DNA from: Polytrichum commune
Lineage: Eukaryota > Streptophyta > Polytrichopsida > Polytrichales > Polytrichaceae
Assembly: GCA_950295325.1 (NCBI GenBank)
Contig: OX485808.1
Location: forward strand, 41,872,527-41,936,526
DNA length: 64,000 nt
Reading direction: 5' to 3'
The notes beneath the pieces are model-generated. The model ran no database searches, was not told where the DNA came from, and saw only the letters and a program-made list of their open reading frames with translations. The translations under genes and the position numbers were made by a program. Below are positions 31,891 to 43,700 of the stretch, piece by piece. Each line of letters starts with the position of its first letter. Position 1 is the first letter of the stretch.

Positions 31891-34728
31891 TGTGAACCCT
31901 TTGAGTGGTCCACCACTCTGCGGGATCACTTTTAGTTAGAATGTTAGGATTAAAAGTTAGAATTGATAGGGAATTTAGGGAAAATTAGTTCATTTAGTAT
32001 TTAGCCTAGAAGAAGGAAGGTCAAAATGAAACTAAGTAGTGCTAGAAGATAGCAAAGTAGAAAAAATATGCTAGCTAGTAAAAACAACTAGCTAAGCAAA
32101 TATTAGTAGATGCTAGCTATTAAGCAAATGTTAGTAAATGCTAGCTAAGCAAGTGTTAGTTTATTAGTAGTGTGAGGCACACAAGACTATTAGAGGTGGT
32201 TTAGGTAAGAAGATAAAATCGGCGTGAAGAATTTTGAAGACAAAAAAGAAAGAGAGCAAGGGGGATACTTGCCCACTTGCCCCCTTGCCAACTCGATGGC
32301 GGAAAAATTAGAAAGATTTCTAAAGGTTTTTTGTCGGAGCCACCTCGGCGAGAGGGTGGCAACCTCAACCGGGAAAACCCCCGAGCCAAAATTTCGGGAA
32401 AGGGTTTGAAAAATGGATCCGGTGGAGGAGGGGTCCAACCCTTTTGTGAGAGGGTTTAAAAACCCCTCCTTCCACCTTGTAGCTCTCTCTCTTTCTCTAG
32501 TTTTTGGGCGAAGCCCTGCTTCAATGTAGTTAGGAAAAAATCCTTTAGCATGTATTCTCAATGGTCTAAAAGAAAGGCTTGAGAACCTCCTCTACTCTCT
32601 CTCTCCTAGTTAGGTTGTGTGTTTATTAACACACCAACAAAATTATTCCTTTTTTTGTAGAGGTAGGTTGGATGGTAGAGTTTTGAGTAGAGGCATTATA
32701 GACCTCATCTGCCAATGCCCTGAAGGCTTAGTTCAAAAGCTAGAACAAGATACTTATCATTTTTCTCTTAGAGAGATTTCATATAGCTATCCATAGCCGT
32801 TTCCCATTTGTGATTTGGTTGAGATGACAATTAGTTATGGATTTTCAAAGATGGAGTAGAAAAACTGGGTGGTCTTGTGGGTAGCGGCTGCTGGATCAGA
32901 CCTGCGAGCCCAATAGGAATTTTAATTCCAAGAAATTATATTTTTCCCAAGTAGAACTTTTGTGTAGCTTTCCAAAATGGCTTAGAACATTTGATTTGAG
33001 CATGATTTGAATTAGATATGAATTGTGCAAGATGGGACACATAGTTTGAGAACTTTTGGTTGACTGCTGCATTACAGAGGACCTGCTGGGTTCACTTCGG
33101 CTTACCTTTCTAATCACATATTTTTATCAAATACATCTTTTTAATATCTCTCCAGGGTCATATAGAACGTTTGATTTGACTAAGATTTGAATTAGATATG
33201 AATTGTTGAAGGCGAGATACATAGTTTAAGCCTTCTTGATTGACTGCTGTGTTACAAGGAGTCCGCTGAATTTCTATTAGCTTAACCTGCTGATGTCATA
33301 ATTTTTCTAGTTAGAGCTTGTTCATAGCTTTCCAATGGTATAAGGAAAGCCTAGATCCAAGTAGTAAGGAATGTGCTATGAATTTTTGAAGTTAGAAGGT
33401 AGATAGGTGGGTTGGAAGGGTCGGTTGAATCGACCTCACACTTCCAACCCTCATAACTTTTGCATTTCTTATCCGATTAGAGTGATTTTTAGATCATTGG
33501 AAAGATAATTTGGTGCACTAAGTATAAATATTATGCTTAGGATTAAATTACAGGGCAGAATAACACTTTATATTTTAATTGTTAACTAAGGTACGCTTAC
33601 TACCAAACTAGTTACAAAGAAGGAGGCAAGGTCGACGCTCGGAAAGTGGAGCAAGGAAGGAGGTAGCGGCTCGGCCTACATCAAGCCCAAATCAACCGAG
33701 GAAAATTGAGGTAAATTAACTAACCTTAAGCCTTCCATTTAGGATTGGAGGGAGCACGGCTAAGGTACGCATATCTAAACCCACTCACCTATCTCGTAAG
33801 GTCAAGTGGCTTGACCACTTGACCGCCAAGGGAGTACCCAATTCCATTGTTTTCGGGGCCCTTGGTATGTTTTGTGGTAGTAGCTTCATTTATTAGCAAG
33901 TTTCGTGTGTGGTAAGTCGGATTAATCACCGACACGACCACTCTGAATGTTGTTGGTGGAAAGGTGGGGTTAATGACCCGCGAATCCACTATTATGTTGT
34001 TGGCCCCATAGATTGGGAGTAATGGCCCCAATTTATGAAGATTGCGCAACAGGTTGAACCTACAGGTCGCCCGTCACCCTGGTCCCATTGAGTTGCATTT
34101 CGTGGTCTATCCAGTGTAAACACATTTAACAATCAAAACATACAAAATAAATCGTAAACCCTTGTTGGCAAGAGACCCGAGGTAAGGGGTGATGCCTAAT
34201 ATGTTAATGTAGTAAGTTAGGACGTGCAAACAAAAGTAAGTAATTAAGAAGGAATTTGTGTGAAGGGTGGGACTTAGGCCAAATTCCCCCGCTTAGAAAA
34301 CTAAATAGAACTAAATAAAGAAATAGGAAGAATTGAATGGTCCATCAAATTGTCGTTATTCCGTTCGTTGAGTTAGGGTGGTATGAGTCACACCCGGTTG
34401 GGTGTATCAGAACCATCCCAATTCACAAATTAGGATTGCCTTGGTTTCAAGGCTGGTGCGTCTGCGCGTAGAATAGGTTGTAGGTTAAGGTTAGAACTAG
34501 ATATGAAATTGGTTAGTGGAGTTTAAAGCCACACTAGTAAAAAACTAAGGCCTAACCTCCGGAGGTACTACGACGCATATTTAATCTCCCTTAAAAATCT
34601 AACTACTCACGTTATACACCTATCATCCGGGTTCGGCTTGGGCGCCTGCAAATGCAGGCCACCTTCACCGAAGGGCTTGTGTGATACTTTTAGGCTCCCT
34701 CGAAAGGGGGTGGCCCAAAAGTACCACA
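31891..34728 (+). mobile_element. Element 3: 5' LTR, probably missing its first 241 bp
   Basis: This 2838-bp segment appears identical to 39310-42147, with the same ORF translations throughout. It ends GGCCCAAAAGTACCACA before the PBS. The 3' copy continues 241 bp further upstream to a TGTGG that follows a PPT and pairs with the CCACA end, so the 5' copy is probably truncated at the minisatellite junction. It contains two diverged ~180-bp internal repeats near 32985 and 33168. Confidence 0.9.
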
Positions 34729-34732
34729 TAAT

Positions 34733-34750
34733 TGGTGCGTCCGCCGGGAG
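34733..34750 (+). other. Primer-binding site of element 3
   Basis: TGGTGCGTCCGCCGGGAG is identical to the PBS of element 2 and starts 4 bp after the LTR end. Same primer tRNA despite unrelated LTR sequence. Confidence 0.8.
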
Positions 34751-34866
34751 GGTGGATGCCCCTGCCATACTCGAATGATATTTCTTTGAGTACTTATACG
34801 TTTAGACTAAGAGAAGAAGAGTTTAATCCAATAGAAATTAGTCATACGTCATGGGCCACTTGTGCT

Positions 34867-36912
34867 ATGGTTAGTACTAGGGGACGATCGTACGACACCC
34901 CAACAACAACAACCGCATTTGCATCGGAGGCAACACCAGGTAAGAGGTCGAAGAACGAACCACCAAAACCCGGAAAGACTAAGGAAAATAAATATCAAGG
35001 TCTAGGTCCAGAGTCCGAGCGCGAGAGGGAGAAATCCCCCACCCCACAAAGTCCGGTTAGGGTGGCACGACCCCAACTCATGGCGAATCCTTTGGATGCA
35101 ATGATGGCTCCTAGAGGGCCTCCCATTGTAATGCCACAAGCATTAGCGCCAAGGGCGATGCCGAGTTATTTTCCGAAGTTCGGTGGCCTCCCGCATGAGG
35201 ATCCTTCAACCCACATTGAACGATATATTGAGGTAATGTTGGCCAACGTGATAGCCGAAGACACGTACAAACTCGTTTGGTTTTCTACTACGCTAGAGGG
35301 TATAGCGTATGAGTGGTACCGATCCCACGATGAGGGGACATTTAGGGACTGGCGAGCATTGCAGACGGCATTCCTTAGACAATTTAGACCGGAAATGGGC
35401 CAACAAAGCGCACTCGTGGCGTTAACGAACATGCGGCAAGGCCCATCCGAGGGTATTACATCATACATCCGACGGTTCGAGACGGTGGTAACTCGTTATG
35501 TAGGAACCCTTCTCACAAATGACACGATTAAATTCTACTTCATACAAGGGTTCAACAAACAAGGTACAATCCGAGAAATTCTTAACTCCAACCCTCAGGA
35601 TTTGGAAGAAGCTAAAGCCGAGGCTAGGAGGATCGAAGGTGTAGACAAACAAAATGAGCGGATGTGGAATTGCACTATTGCACCTGTGCCAGCCTTCCTA
35701 CCCACAACCTACATTCCTCCCGAGCAGAGTAAGCCTCCTCAGCTGGAGCCATCCCGACCGGATGCATACGCAGTCCACCGAGCGGCCCCGGTTCCTTTGG
35801 CTACGAGGCCACCCCCTGAGCTCTTAGCACTCCCTAGCCCTCCGAGCCACACCACGATCGAGGAGCTAGAACTTAGAGTTAAGAAGGCCAACGACGAGTT
35901 GAGGAGCGATGTCATGCAGTCGCTCAAGACCCTCACAGAGCAGCTAACAATGGCAATCACGTCTAGGCCCTTAGCACAACCAGTTCCGCCGGCCTCGGAG
36001 GCGGGTAATTATGGCACCAACATTTGGTGTCGTAATTGCAACAAACCTGGCCACAGTAATCAATTTTGCACGGAGCCTAGGTTCACAGGTAACCTAGTAG
36101 CCCCACCCCCCCGTCCACAACAAGGCCACTCCCAGACTCAAGCCCGGAACAACGGTAAAGGAGTTTGTCCCACTTGCGGCAAGGTTCACATTTTGGGGCC
36201 AGGTAAGTGTTGGATCGAGACGGGGGTGGTCTGCAACCATTGTGGGGGTAATCACCCGGTCGATAATTGTCGTAGGATTCTCGCGGAGCGACCCTCCCAT
36301 TACTCTCAGCTGAATCAACAACTTCCGGCATTCTTCTATGATAGGAATCAACAGAACCAAGGAGGAATGTCGGTGAATTATCACCAAGGTAACCCTCAAA
36401 GCAATGGCCAACAAAACTACGGTCCACCCAACCACCAAAACCAAGGTAATAGGGGGAACAACTATCAAGGTCCACAAAATTTGTACCCTCAAAACCCCCC
36501 AGCCGATGGTAGGCAAGCCGACTCGAACTTGGTAGGAATGGTAAGCCAACAGTATGTCCCTCAGATGGGCCGGAACCAACCGAATAGGTTCAACAATGGA
36601 CCCCAAATTGCACAACAAGGTAATACCTTCAATAACTCCCCTAATGAAGGCAACCCATTCTATGGGTGCCAAATGAACCAAGGTCAGGCTTATGGTCTTA
36701 ACGGTCAGTATACCGACAACCCTCCTCAACATCTTATGGGGAGTGGACAGGATACTAACCAACAGTGGGCGCGAAACGGAAATGGGCCTCCAACACCCCA
36801 AGGTCCCCTTGACCTTGGTCATGCACAAACCCAAGACGCGAGGTTCATTGATAACAATAGGGCGAGCACAAGTTGTTCAGCTCCATTCCTTCCTATCCCA
36901 AATGATAGTTAG
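34867..36912 (+). CDS. gag: Element 3 Gag (681 aa)
   Basis: Gag of an OTA-type gypsy element. I take ATG 34867 (MVSTRGRSYDT) as start because upstream codons overlap the PBS; an in-frame ATG near 34755 is an alternative. The capsid domain is at residues ~95-260 (LPHEDPSTHIERY, YEWYRSHDEGTF, QFRPEMGQ, SYIRRFETVV). The zinc knuckle CRNCNKPGHSNQFC is near 388; two atypical knuckles follow (CPTCGKVH..GKCW and CNHCGGNHPVDNC). The C-terminus is Gln/Asn/Pro-rich and low in complexity. It ends at UAG 36910-36912, after which the same frame stays open into protease. Homologous to element 2 Gag through capsid and knuckles. No internal breaks. Confidence 0.9.
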   Translation: MVSTRGRSYDTPTTTTAFASEATPGKRSKNEPPKPGKTKENKYQGLGPESEREREKSPTPQSPVRVARPQLMANPLDAMMAPRGPPIVMPQALAPRAMPSYFPKFGGLPHEDPSTHIERYIEVMLANVIAEDTYKLVWFSTTLEGIAYEWYRSHDEGTFRDWRALQTAFLRQFRPEMGQQSALVALTNMRQGPSEGITSYIRRFETVVTRYVGTLLTNDTIKFYFIQGFNKQGTIREILNSNPQDLEEAKAEARRIEGVDKQNERMWNCTIAPVPAFLPTTYIPPEQSKPPQLEPSRPDAYAVHRAAPVPLATRPPPELLALPSPPSHTTIEELELRVKKANDELRSDVMQSLKTLTEQLTMAITSRPLAQPVPPASEAGNYGTNIWCRNCNKPGHSNQFCTEPRFTGNLVAPPPRPQQGHSQTQARNNGKGVCPTCGKVHILGPGKCWIETGVVCNHCGGNHPVDNCRRILAERPSHYSQLNQQLPAFFYDRNQQNQGGMSVNYHQGNPQSNGQQNYGPPNHQNQGNRGNNYQGPQNLYPQNPPADGRQADSNLVGMVSQQYVPQMGRNQPNRFNNGPQIAQQGNTFNNSPNEGNPFYGCQMNQGQAYGLNGQYTDNPPQHLMGSGQDTNQQWARNGNGPPTPQGPLDLGHAQTQDARFIDNNRASTSCSAPFLPIPNDS

Positions 36913-38772
36913 AGCAACTTCATCTCTCACGAGCTAGCCGATTCTTCTTTACGGGCTATCCTGGTTCCCCCTAAAAAACTAAAGCAGAAAATAGACGTGG
37001 CAGTGGTCACTAGGGCTCAGAAGAGGGCACAAACCGTGATGGGTGAAGGTTCCGAGAAGCCCAATGAGTCTGAAGAGTCACCAAAATTCGCAGAACTTCC
37101 AGAGTTCTTGCAGAACGCAGCCCTTAAGGCTAAGGTTCCCACAACTTCCCTAGGGCCTAACCCTGATGACGAACCGGTAGAAGAGCCATTTCTGGAGGAA
37201 GAGGAAGACCTCTTCCGATTTGTGGATAGACGAGACGCATGGGGCAATGGCCTGCCCGCTAACTTCCCACCGAAACCCCGGCCTAGTCGCGCCTTTAACC
37301 CGGCCGAGGACTACGACCTTTGGTCAGACCTTTGTAGCCTACGAGCCAACATTTCTTTGGCACAACTAATTCAAGTAGCTCCCGCCCTAAGAAAGGAATT
37401 CAAGGAAGGAGCCACCCAGGTTAGGAAGGCTAAAATCCCAACGATGGCAGTTGAGGTCCGAAGAACCCCCCTAGGGGACGAAGGACCAATCGAGGTGGAG
37501 GTTGAGATTATGGACAAAATAATCCCGCACACCCTGGTTGATGGGGGTAGTGGGATCAATATTATGCCACTCTCAACGTTGGAAAAACTTGGCCTCGAGC
37601 TCACTGGCCCTTCACCCTTTGTTATCAATGTCGCGGACCAAAGACAAGTCACCCCCCTTGGACAGGTAAAGGATTGCTTGATGAAAGTCAGGGGAGAAGT
37701 CTATACGATCACGTTTCAAGTTTTGAGGCTCCCTGTAACATCCAAAAGTTATCCGATACTTTTAGGTAGAGACTGGCTTCGGAGAGCAAATGCCACAACC
37801 GAGTGGTCTACGGGTACCTCCCAAATAACATTTGGGCCCCCTCACAACAGAACAACGACAAGAATTGCACTCCGTAAGCCTTCGACAGAATTCACGGAAT
37901 CCGACCTACCCAAATCGAAGCCAGAACCCAACATAGTTTCGGTATACTTAGCCAACCAAACATTGGGCACTAAGACCCATCTAGGCCCAGTAAAGGATAT
38001 GGGTCCTGGCCTCTATGGTTGGGAGGACACAGGTGAGTTCACAGCATGGATGGAACTCAACCCGGAAGAAATTCCCAACCACACCCAGGTATATGCGATC
38101 ACCGCCACCGAGGACACGTCACGTGGACACACCGGATTCGCGCTCATAGCCGATGTCCTACCGCTTGAGTCAATTTATTCCTTTGAGATTGATGGCACGC
38201 AACCTATAGGCCTAGAGGACGTCGTGCTCGAAGAAGATATTATTCCATCCTTGCATTTCAAGAACACCTCTACCGGAATTCAGGTAGGCCATGATTTCGC
38301 GTCATATCCTTCGGTGCCAAACGATTGGTATAAAGGCCCAACCAACCAAACGCAGTTTGCCCTTGTATACGGGATTGAAGCAATGCTCCCGATTGAGTTG
38401 GAGATCCCCTCTTTGCGAATTGCAGTTGATTCACGACTTACGGTAGCCGAGTCCCTATCAGATAGGTTGCTAATGTTAGAGAGTCTTAGCGAGCGACGAC
38501 GAGCTAGTGTGCAACATCTCGAGGCGATGAAACGGAGGCGCAAGGCCGTCTTCAACAAACGACACAAGGTAAGAACTTTGCAACCCGGGACGTCGGTAAT
38601 GCTCCAAGATGCGAGGAAACTGGAGTTCCCAGGTAAGTCTCACGCCTTGTGGTTGGGCCCTTTTTGGGTCACGAATGTGTATGACAATAATTCGGTTCAA
38701 TTGGCTACACTTGATGGCACATATTTCCCTACGCGAACTAACGGGGGTCGGTGTAAGTTGTATAATGTGTGA
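36913..38772 (+). CDS. Element 3 protease fused in frame to integrase C-terminus (RT, RNase H and IN core deleted)
   Basis: The frame continues from Gag past a single UAG; the first ATG is 37024 region or later, so readthrough or separate initiation is needed. The aspartic protease has HTLVDGGSGINIMP near 37530-37570 and ILLGRDWL near 37760. After the conserved post-protease motif (TSTGIQVGHDF, VPNDWYKG) the sequence jumps near 38350 to FALVYGIEAMLPIELEIPSL, the integrase C-terminal region, and ends with the typical LWLGPFWV and GGRCKLYNV tail. RT, RNase H, integrase zinc finger and D,D,E core are absent, yet the frame is kept. With apparently identical LTRs the element must have moved using enzymes from another copy. 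Confidence 0.9.
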   Translation, partial: SNFISHELADSSLRAILVPPKKLKQKIDVAVVTRAQKRAQTVMGEGSEKPNESEESPKFAELPEFLQNAALKAKVPTTSLGPNPDDEPVEEPFLEEEEDLFRFVDRRDAWGNGLPANFPPKPRPSRAFNPAEDYDLWSDLCSLRANISLAQLIQVAPALRKEFKEGATQVRKAKIPTMAVEVRRTPLGDEGPIEVEVEIMDKIIPHTLVDGGSGINIMPLSTLEKLGLELTGPSPFVINVADQRQVTPLGQVKDCLMKVRGEVYTITFQVLRLPVTSKSYPILLGRDWLRRANATTEWSTGTSQITFGPPHNRTTTRIALRKPSTEFTESDLPKSKPEPNIVSVYLANQTLGTKTHLGPVKDMGPGLYGWEDTGEFTAWMELNPEEIPNHTQVYAITATEDTSRGHTGFALIADVLPLESIYSFEIDGTQPIGLEDVVLEEDIIPSLHFKNTSTGIQVGHDFASYPSVPNDWYKGPTNQTQFALVYGIEAMLPIELEIPSLRIAVDSRLTVAESLSDRLLMLESLSERRRASVQHLEAMKRRRKAVFNKRHKVRTLQPGTSVMLQDARKLEFPGKSHALWLGPFWVTNVYDNNSVQLATLDGTYFPTRTNGGRCKLYNV

Positions 38773-39058
38773 CAGGTGCAACTAGCGGATTAAATGCGAT
38801 GTTATACCTTTAGACCCAAAGCAAAGGCGGAGGGTTTCCAATTCCTGCAATAGGTGCTAGGTTAGAGGTCGGCCCTCCGTGGTCATTGTTTGAAGGAAAC
38901 CAGTAGGGGGACCTTCTTTCTTCAGCGCCTGGGAATTGCTCTTGTAGTCCGAACTCTCTCCGAAGAGGAAGGAAGCGGGTTGAATGTTTTTTCTTCTATA
39001 GCTCCAAGTTGCTCCCGCAAGGCGGAGGGGGTGTCCTAGATAGACACAAACCCAGTCC

Positions 39059-39068
39059 GGTGGGGGAG
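39059..39068 (+). other. Probable polypurine tract of element 3
   Basis: GGTGGGGGAG lies directly before TGTGGCGGC. The position supports 39069 rather than 39310 as the true LTR start. Confidence 0.65.
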
Positions 39069-42000
39069 TGTGGCGGCTTTGAAGTGTTTTTTGGCTTTAG
39101 TATAGTACTATCTTCTTCTTTTCTCTCTCCTCTTCACATCTTTGAAAGGATAAGATGCAAGTAATGATAAGAAAAAACAAAAATAAAACAAAAAAATATA
39201 TGTGTAAGTGGTGGTGTGCATGCAGGTGACCGTGTACCCAGGATTGGCGTGCGAGCAAGAGCTGGTGTTCGTAGCGCTCGAACGAGCAGCTCCCCTGATG
39301 GCCGACATATGTGAACCCTTTGAGTGGTCCACCACTCTGCGGGATCACTTTTAGTTAGAATGTTAGGATTAAAAGTTAGAATTGATAGGGAATTTAGGGA
39401 AAATTAGTTCATTTAGTATTTAGCCTAGAAGAAGGAAGGTCAAAATGAAACTAAGTAGTGCTAGAAGATAGCAAAGTAGAAAAAATATGCTAGCTAGTAA
39501 AAACAACTAGCTAAGCAAATATTAGTAGATGCTAGCTATTAAGCAAATGTTAGTAAATGCTAGCTAAGCAAGTGTTAGTTTATTAGTAGTGTGAGGCACA
39601 CAAGACTATTAGAGGTGGTTTAGGTAAGAAGATAAAATCGGCGTGAAGAATTTTGAAGACAAAAAAGAAAGAGAGCAAGGGGGATACTTGCCCACTTGCC
39701 CCCTTGCCAACTCGATGGCGGAAAAATTAGAAAGATTTCTAAAGGTTTTTTGTCGGAGCCACCTCGGCGAGAGGGTGGCAACCTCAACCGGGAAAACCCC
39801 CGAGCCAAAATTTCGGGAAAGGGTTTGAAAAATGGATCCGGTGGAGGAGGGGTCCAACCCTTTTGTGAGAGGGTTTAAAAACCCCTCCTTCCACCTTGTA
39901 GCTCTCTCTCTTTCTCTAGTTTTTGGGCGAAGCCCTGCTTCAATGTAGTTAGGAAAAAATCCTTTAGCATGTATTCTCAATGGTCTAAAAGAAAGGCTTG
40001 AGAACCTCCTCTACTCTCTCTCTCCTAGTTAGGTTGTGTGTTTATTAACACACCAACAAAATTATTCCTTTTTTTGTAGAGGTAGGTTGGATGGTAGAGT
40101 TTTGAGTAGAGGCATTATAGACCTCATCTGCCAATGCCCTGAAGGCTTAGTTCAAAAGCTAGAACAAGATACTTATCATTTTTCTCTTAGAGAGATTTCA
40201 TATAGCTATCCATAGCCGTTTCCCATTTGTGATTTGGTTGAGATGACAATTAGTTATGGATTTTCAAAGATGGAGTAGAAAAACTGGGTGGTCTTGTGGG
40301 TAGCGGCTGCTGGATCAGACCTGCGAGCCCAATAGGAATTTTAATTCCAAGAAATTATATTTTTCCCAAGTAGAACTTTTGTGTAGCTTTCCAAAATGGC
40401 TTAGAACATTTGATTTGAGCATGATTTGAATTAGATATGAATTGTGCAAGATGGGACACATAGTTTGAGAACTTTTGGTTGACTGCTGCATTACAGAGGA
40501 CCTGCTGGGTTCACTTCGGCTTACCTTTCTAATCACATATTTTTATCAAATACATCTTTTTAATATCTCTCCAGGGTCATATAGAACGTTTGATTTGACT
40601 AAGATTTGAATTAGATATGAATTGTTGAAGGCGAGATACATAGTTTAAGCCTTCTTGATTGACTGCTGTGTTACAAGGAGTCCGCTGAATTTCTATTAGC
40701 TTAACCTGCTGATGTCATAATTTTTCTAGTTAGAGCTTGTTCATAGCTTTCCAATGGTATAAGGAAAGCCTAGATCCAAGTAGTAAGGAATGTGCTATGA
40801 ATTTTTGAAGTTAGAAGGTAGATAGGTGGGTTGGAAGGGTCGGTTGAATCGACCTCACACTTCCAACCCTCATAACTTTTGCATTTCTTATCCGATTAGA
40901 GTGATTTTTAGATCATTGGAAAGATAATTTGGTGCACTAAGTATAAATATTATGCTTAGGATTAAATTACAGGGCAGAATAACACTTTATATTTTAATTG
41001 TTAACTAAGGTACGCTTACTACCAAACTAGTTACAAAGAAGGAGGCAAGGTCGACGCTCGGAAAGTGGAGCAAGGAAGGAGGTAGCGGCTCGGCCTACAT
41101 CAAGCCCAAATCAACCGAGGAAAATTGAGGTAAATTAACTAACCTTAAGCCTTCCATTTAGGATTGGAGGGAGCACGGCTAAGGTACGCATATCTAAACC
41201 CACTCACCTATCTCGTAAGGTCAAGTGGCTTGACCACTTGACCGCCAAGGGAGTACCCAATTCCATTGTTTTCGGGGCCCTTGGTATGTTTTGTGGTAGT
41301 AGCTTCATTTATTAGCAAGTTTCGTGTGTGGTAAGTCGGATTAATCACCGACACGACCACTCTGAATGTTGTTGGTGGAAAGGTGGGGTTAATGACCCGC
41401 GAATCCACTATTATGTTGTTGGCCCCATAGATTGGGAGTAATGGCCCCAATTTATGAAGATTGCGCAACAGGTTGAACCTACAGGTCGCCCGTCACCCTG
41501 GTCCCATTGAGTTGCATTTCGTGGTCTATCCAGTGTAAACACATTTAACAATCAAAACATACAAAATAAATCGTAAACCCTTGTTGGCAAGAGACCCGAG
41601 GTAAGGGGTGATGCCTAATATGTTAATGTAGTAAGTTAGGACGTGCAAACAAAAGTAAGTAATTAAGAAGGAATTTGTGTGAAGGGTGGGACTTAGGCCA
41701 AATTCCCCCGCTTAGAAAACTAAATAGAACTAAATAAAGAAATAGGAAGAATTGAATGGTCCATCAAATTGTCGTTATTCCGTTCGTTGAGTTAGGGTGG
41801 TATGAGTCACACCCGGTTGGGTGTATCAGAACCATCCCAATTCACAAATTAGGATTGCCTTGGTTTCAAGGCTGGTGCGTCTGCGCGTAGAATAGGTTGT
41901 AGGTTAAGGTTAGAACTAGATATGAAATTGGTTAGTGGAGTTTAAAGCCACACTAGTAAAAAACTAAGGCCTAACCTCCGGAGGTACTACGACGCATATT

Positions 42001-42147
42001 TAATCTCCCTTAAAAATCTAACTACTCACGTTATACACCTATCATCCGGGTTCGGCTTGGGCGCCTGCAAATGCAGGCCACCTTCACCGAAGGGCTTGTG
42101 TGATACTTTTAGGCTCCCTCGAAAGGGGGTGGCCCAAAAGTACCACA
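39069..42147 (+). mobile_element. Element 3: 3' LTR (3079 bp)
   Basis: It runs from TGTGG after the PPT to CCACA, a perfect 5-bp terminal inverted repeat. Positions 39310-42147 appear identical to the 5' copy. The flank is ATGTG; no matching duplication is visible because the other end is missing. ORFs such as 39609-39980 are duplicated in both LTRs and are not genes. Confidence 0.85.
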
Positions 42148-43700
42148 ATGTGCGACTCTAAATGTCATAATGGAGATATTCTTTTCACTTGAAGAAGTTA
42201 CTTATGTTGACGAATGGAATCATATTGACAATTAGCAGGCATGACATTTTGAGACCTCTAGGCATGCAGTTTAGGCCCTTCACAAATAGTATACGTGACC
42301 CTAAATACCATCAACGGTGTAGTGGTTTCACTGAGGCAGCGGATAGAAAACCCTCTTAAGAGGAGGGGAAATGCGAAGTTATTTTGGCCCGGGAATTGTG
42401 GGCAGGGGGCCTTGTGGCACGCTGGAGATAGGTTAGTAGTTTCCGTGCACCCTAGGAGCCTCCGAAGAAGGCTCAAACAACATTTTGTGACTCGTGACAT
42501 TCCTAAGACATTAGCGGCTACACATTCTGCTTGAAATTGAGACTTTACAATATAGGTCTTCTAGTAGTGTGTTCTTCTCTAGTGTGTACATCTGAAACGG
42601 TTATTACCAATCTTGAAGCAAAGGTATATGTATACAAGGGGTTATAAGGTTCAGAGAAAAAAATGGTAATAGATGTGCTACATTCATTGAAATTTTTTAA
42701 ATTTTTTTGCAACTATTATCGTCATATCGTAATAGTCCTCAATGATTACCCTATCCATCCTTGTTAGGGTTTGCATTTGGGTTCTAGGTTTTTGCAAATG
42801 GGAGGTTCTTGGAGTGCTCATGGGCTCCATTGCGCTTTTTTCTTTAATTATGGTTAAGTTATTAGGCTCTTGTTTTTTTTGTTGTTGTTGCAATCGTTGA
42901 TATAGGTCTGGGGGGGGTGACTAGCCGAAAAGTAGAAGCCACGTGAGAACAACTATAGGGTGTTTTTATAGTGTATTAATAGAAACTTTGGATCTATCGT
43001 AGTCTTCTTAAATTATGAAACATGTGATTATATATAATTTAGTATGAGGGGAAAACCTCCAGTTTAGGTTTGAGGTAGGAAGAGTTTAGTATGACAAAAT
43101 AATAGAGGGACCCTTTTTTTTAAATGAATATATTCACATATAATGCATGCAAAATAGATGAAAATTGAACGACTGGGTTATGATATGCATACACTTTCAC
43201 CAATATATAGCAACATGGATATACGCCATGCCATATTGGAGTCTTAAGTTTGCCTTCATACGGAACAAGTAAATCAAAATTTTATAACTCATTTAGCATC
43301 ATTTGAAATAGTATTTTATAATTATCCATATGGTGGTAAATGTTTGGTGAATTTGTTTTTTTTCTACTTAAAGGGTTCTCTAAAATCCAAATGAGGAGGT
43401 AAATAGCCCCCATAAAAATACCCTTTATACACACGTGGCTACATAACACAAGAGGGAGTGACCCCCCCCCCCCCGAGATTTACGTGCTAAAGATGAAGAA
43501 ATGTTCAATGACATTCTCATTGGAAAGTGAAATTGGATTTTATATGTAATAATGGCCTACTTAATTAATAATTTATATTTCATATATGTAGTGGAGGCAT
43601 TTATCATATTAGATTGAAAAGTTAGGTATAAATACATGAGTCCCTTTTCTAGCCTATCATCAGTTGTATACTCTCTTTTTTCTCTATAAACTTCTTGTAT
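42148..43700. other. Unassigned AT-rich DNA
   Basis: No gene recognised. A short minus-strand ORF at 42258-42500 has no familiar features. Homopolymers include a 13-C run at 43462-43474. Confidence 0.4.

Noticed and set aside
30731-31939. Tandem-repeat proteins (16-residue repeats) as genes
   Set aside because: Both strands are equally open because the unit is 48 bp; no start context, splice sites or unique domain.
42258-42534. Overlapping ORFs on both strands after element 3
   Set aside because: Short and without recognisable features or splice context.
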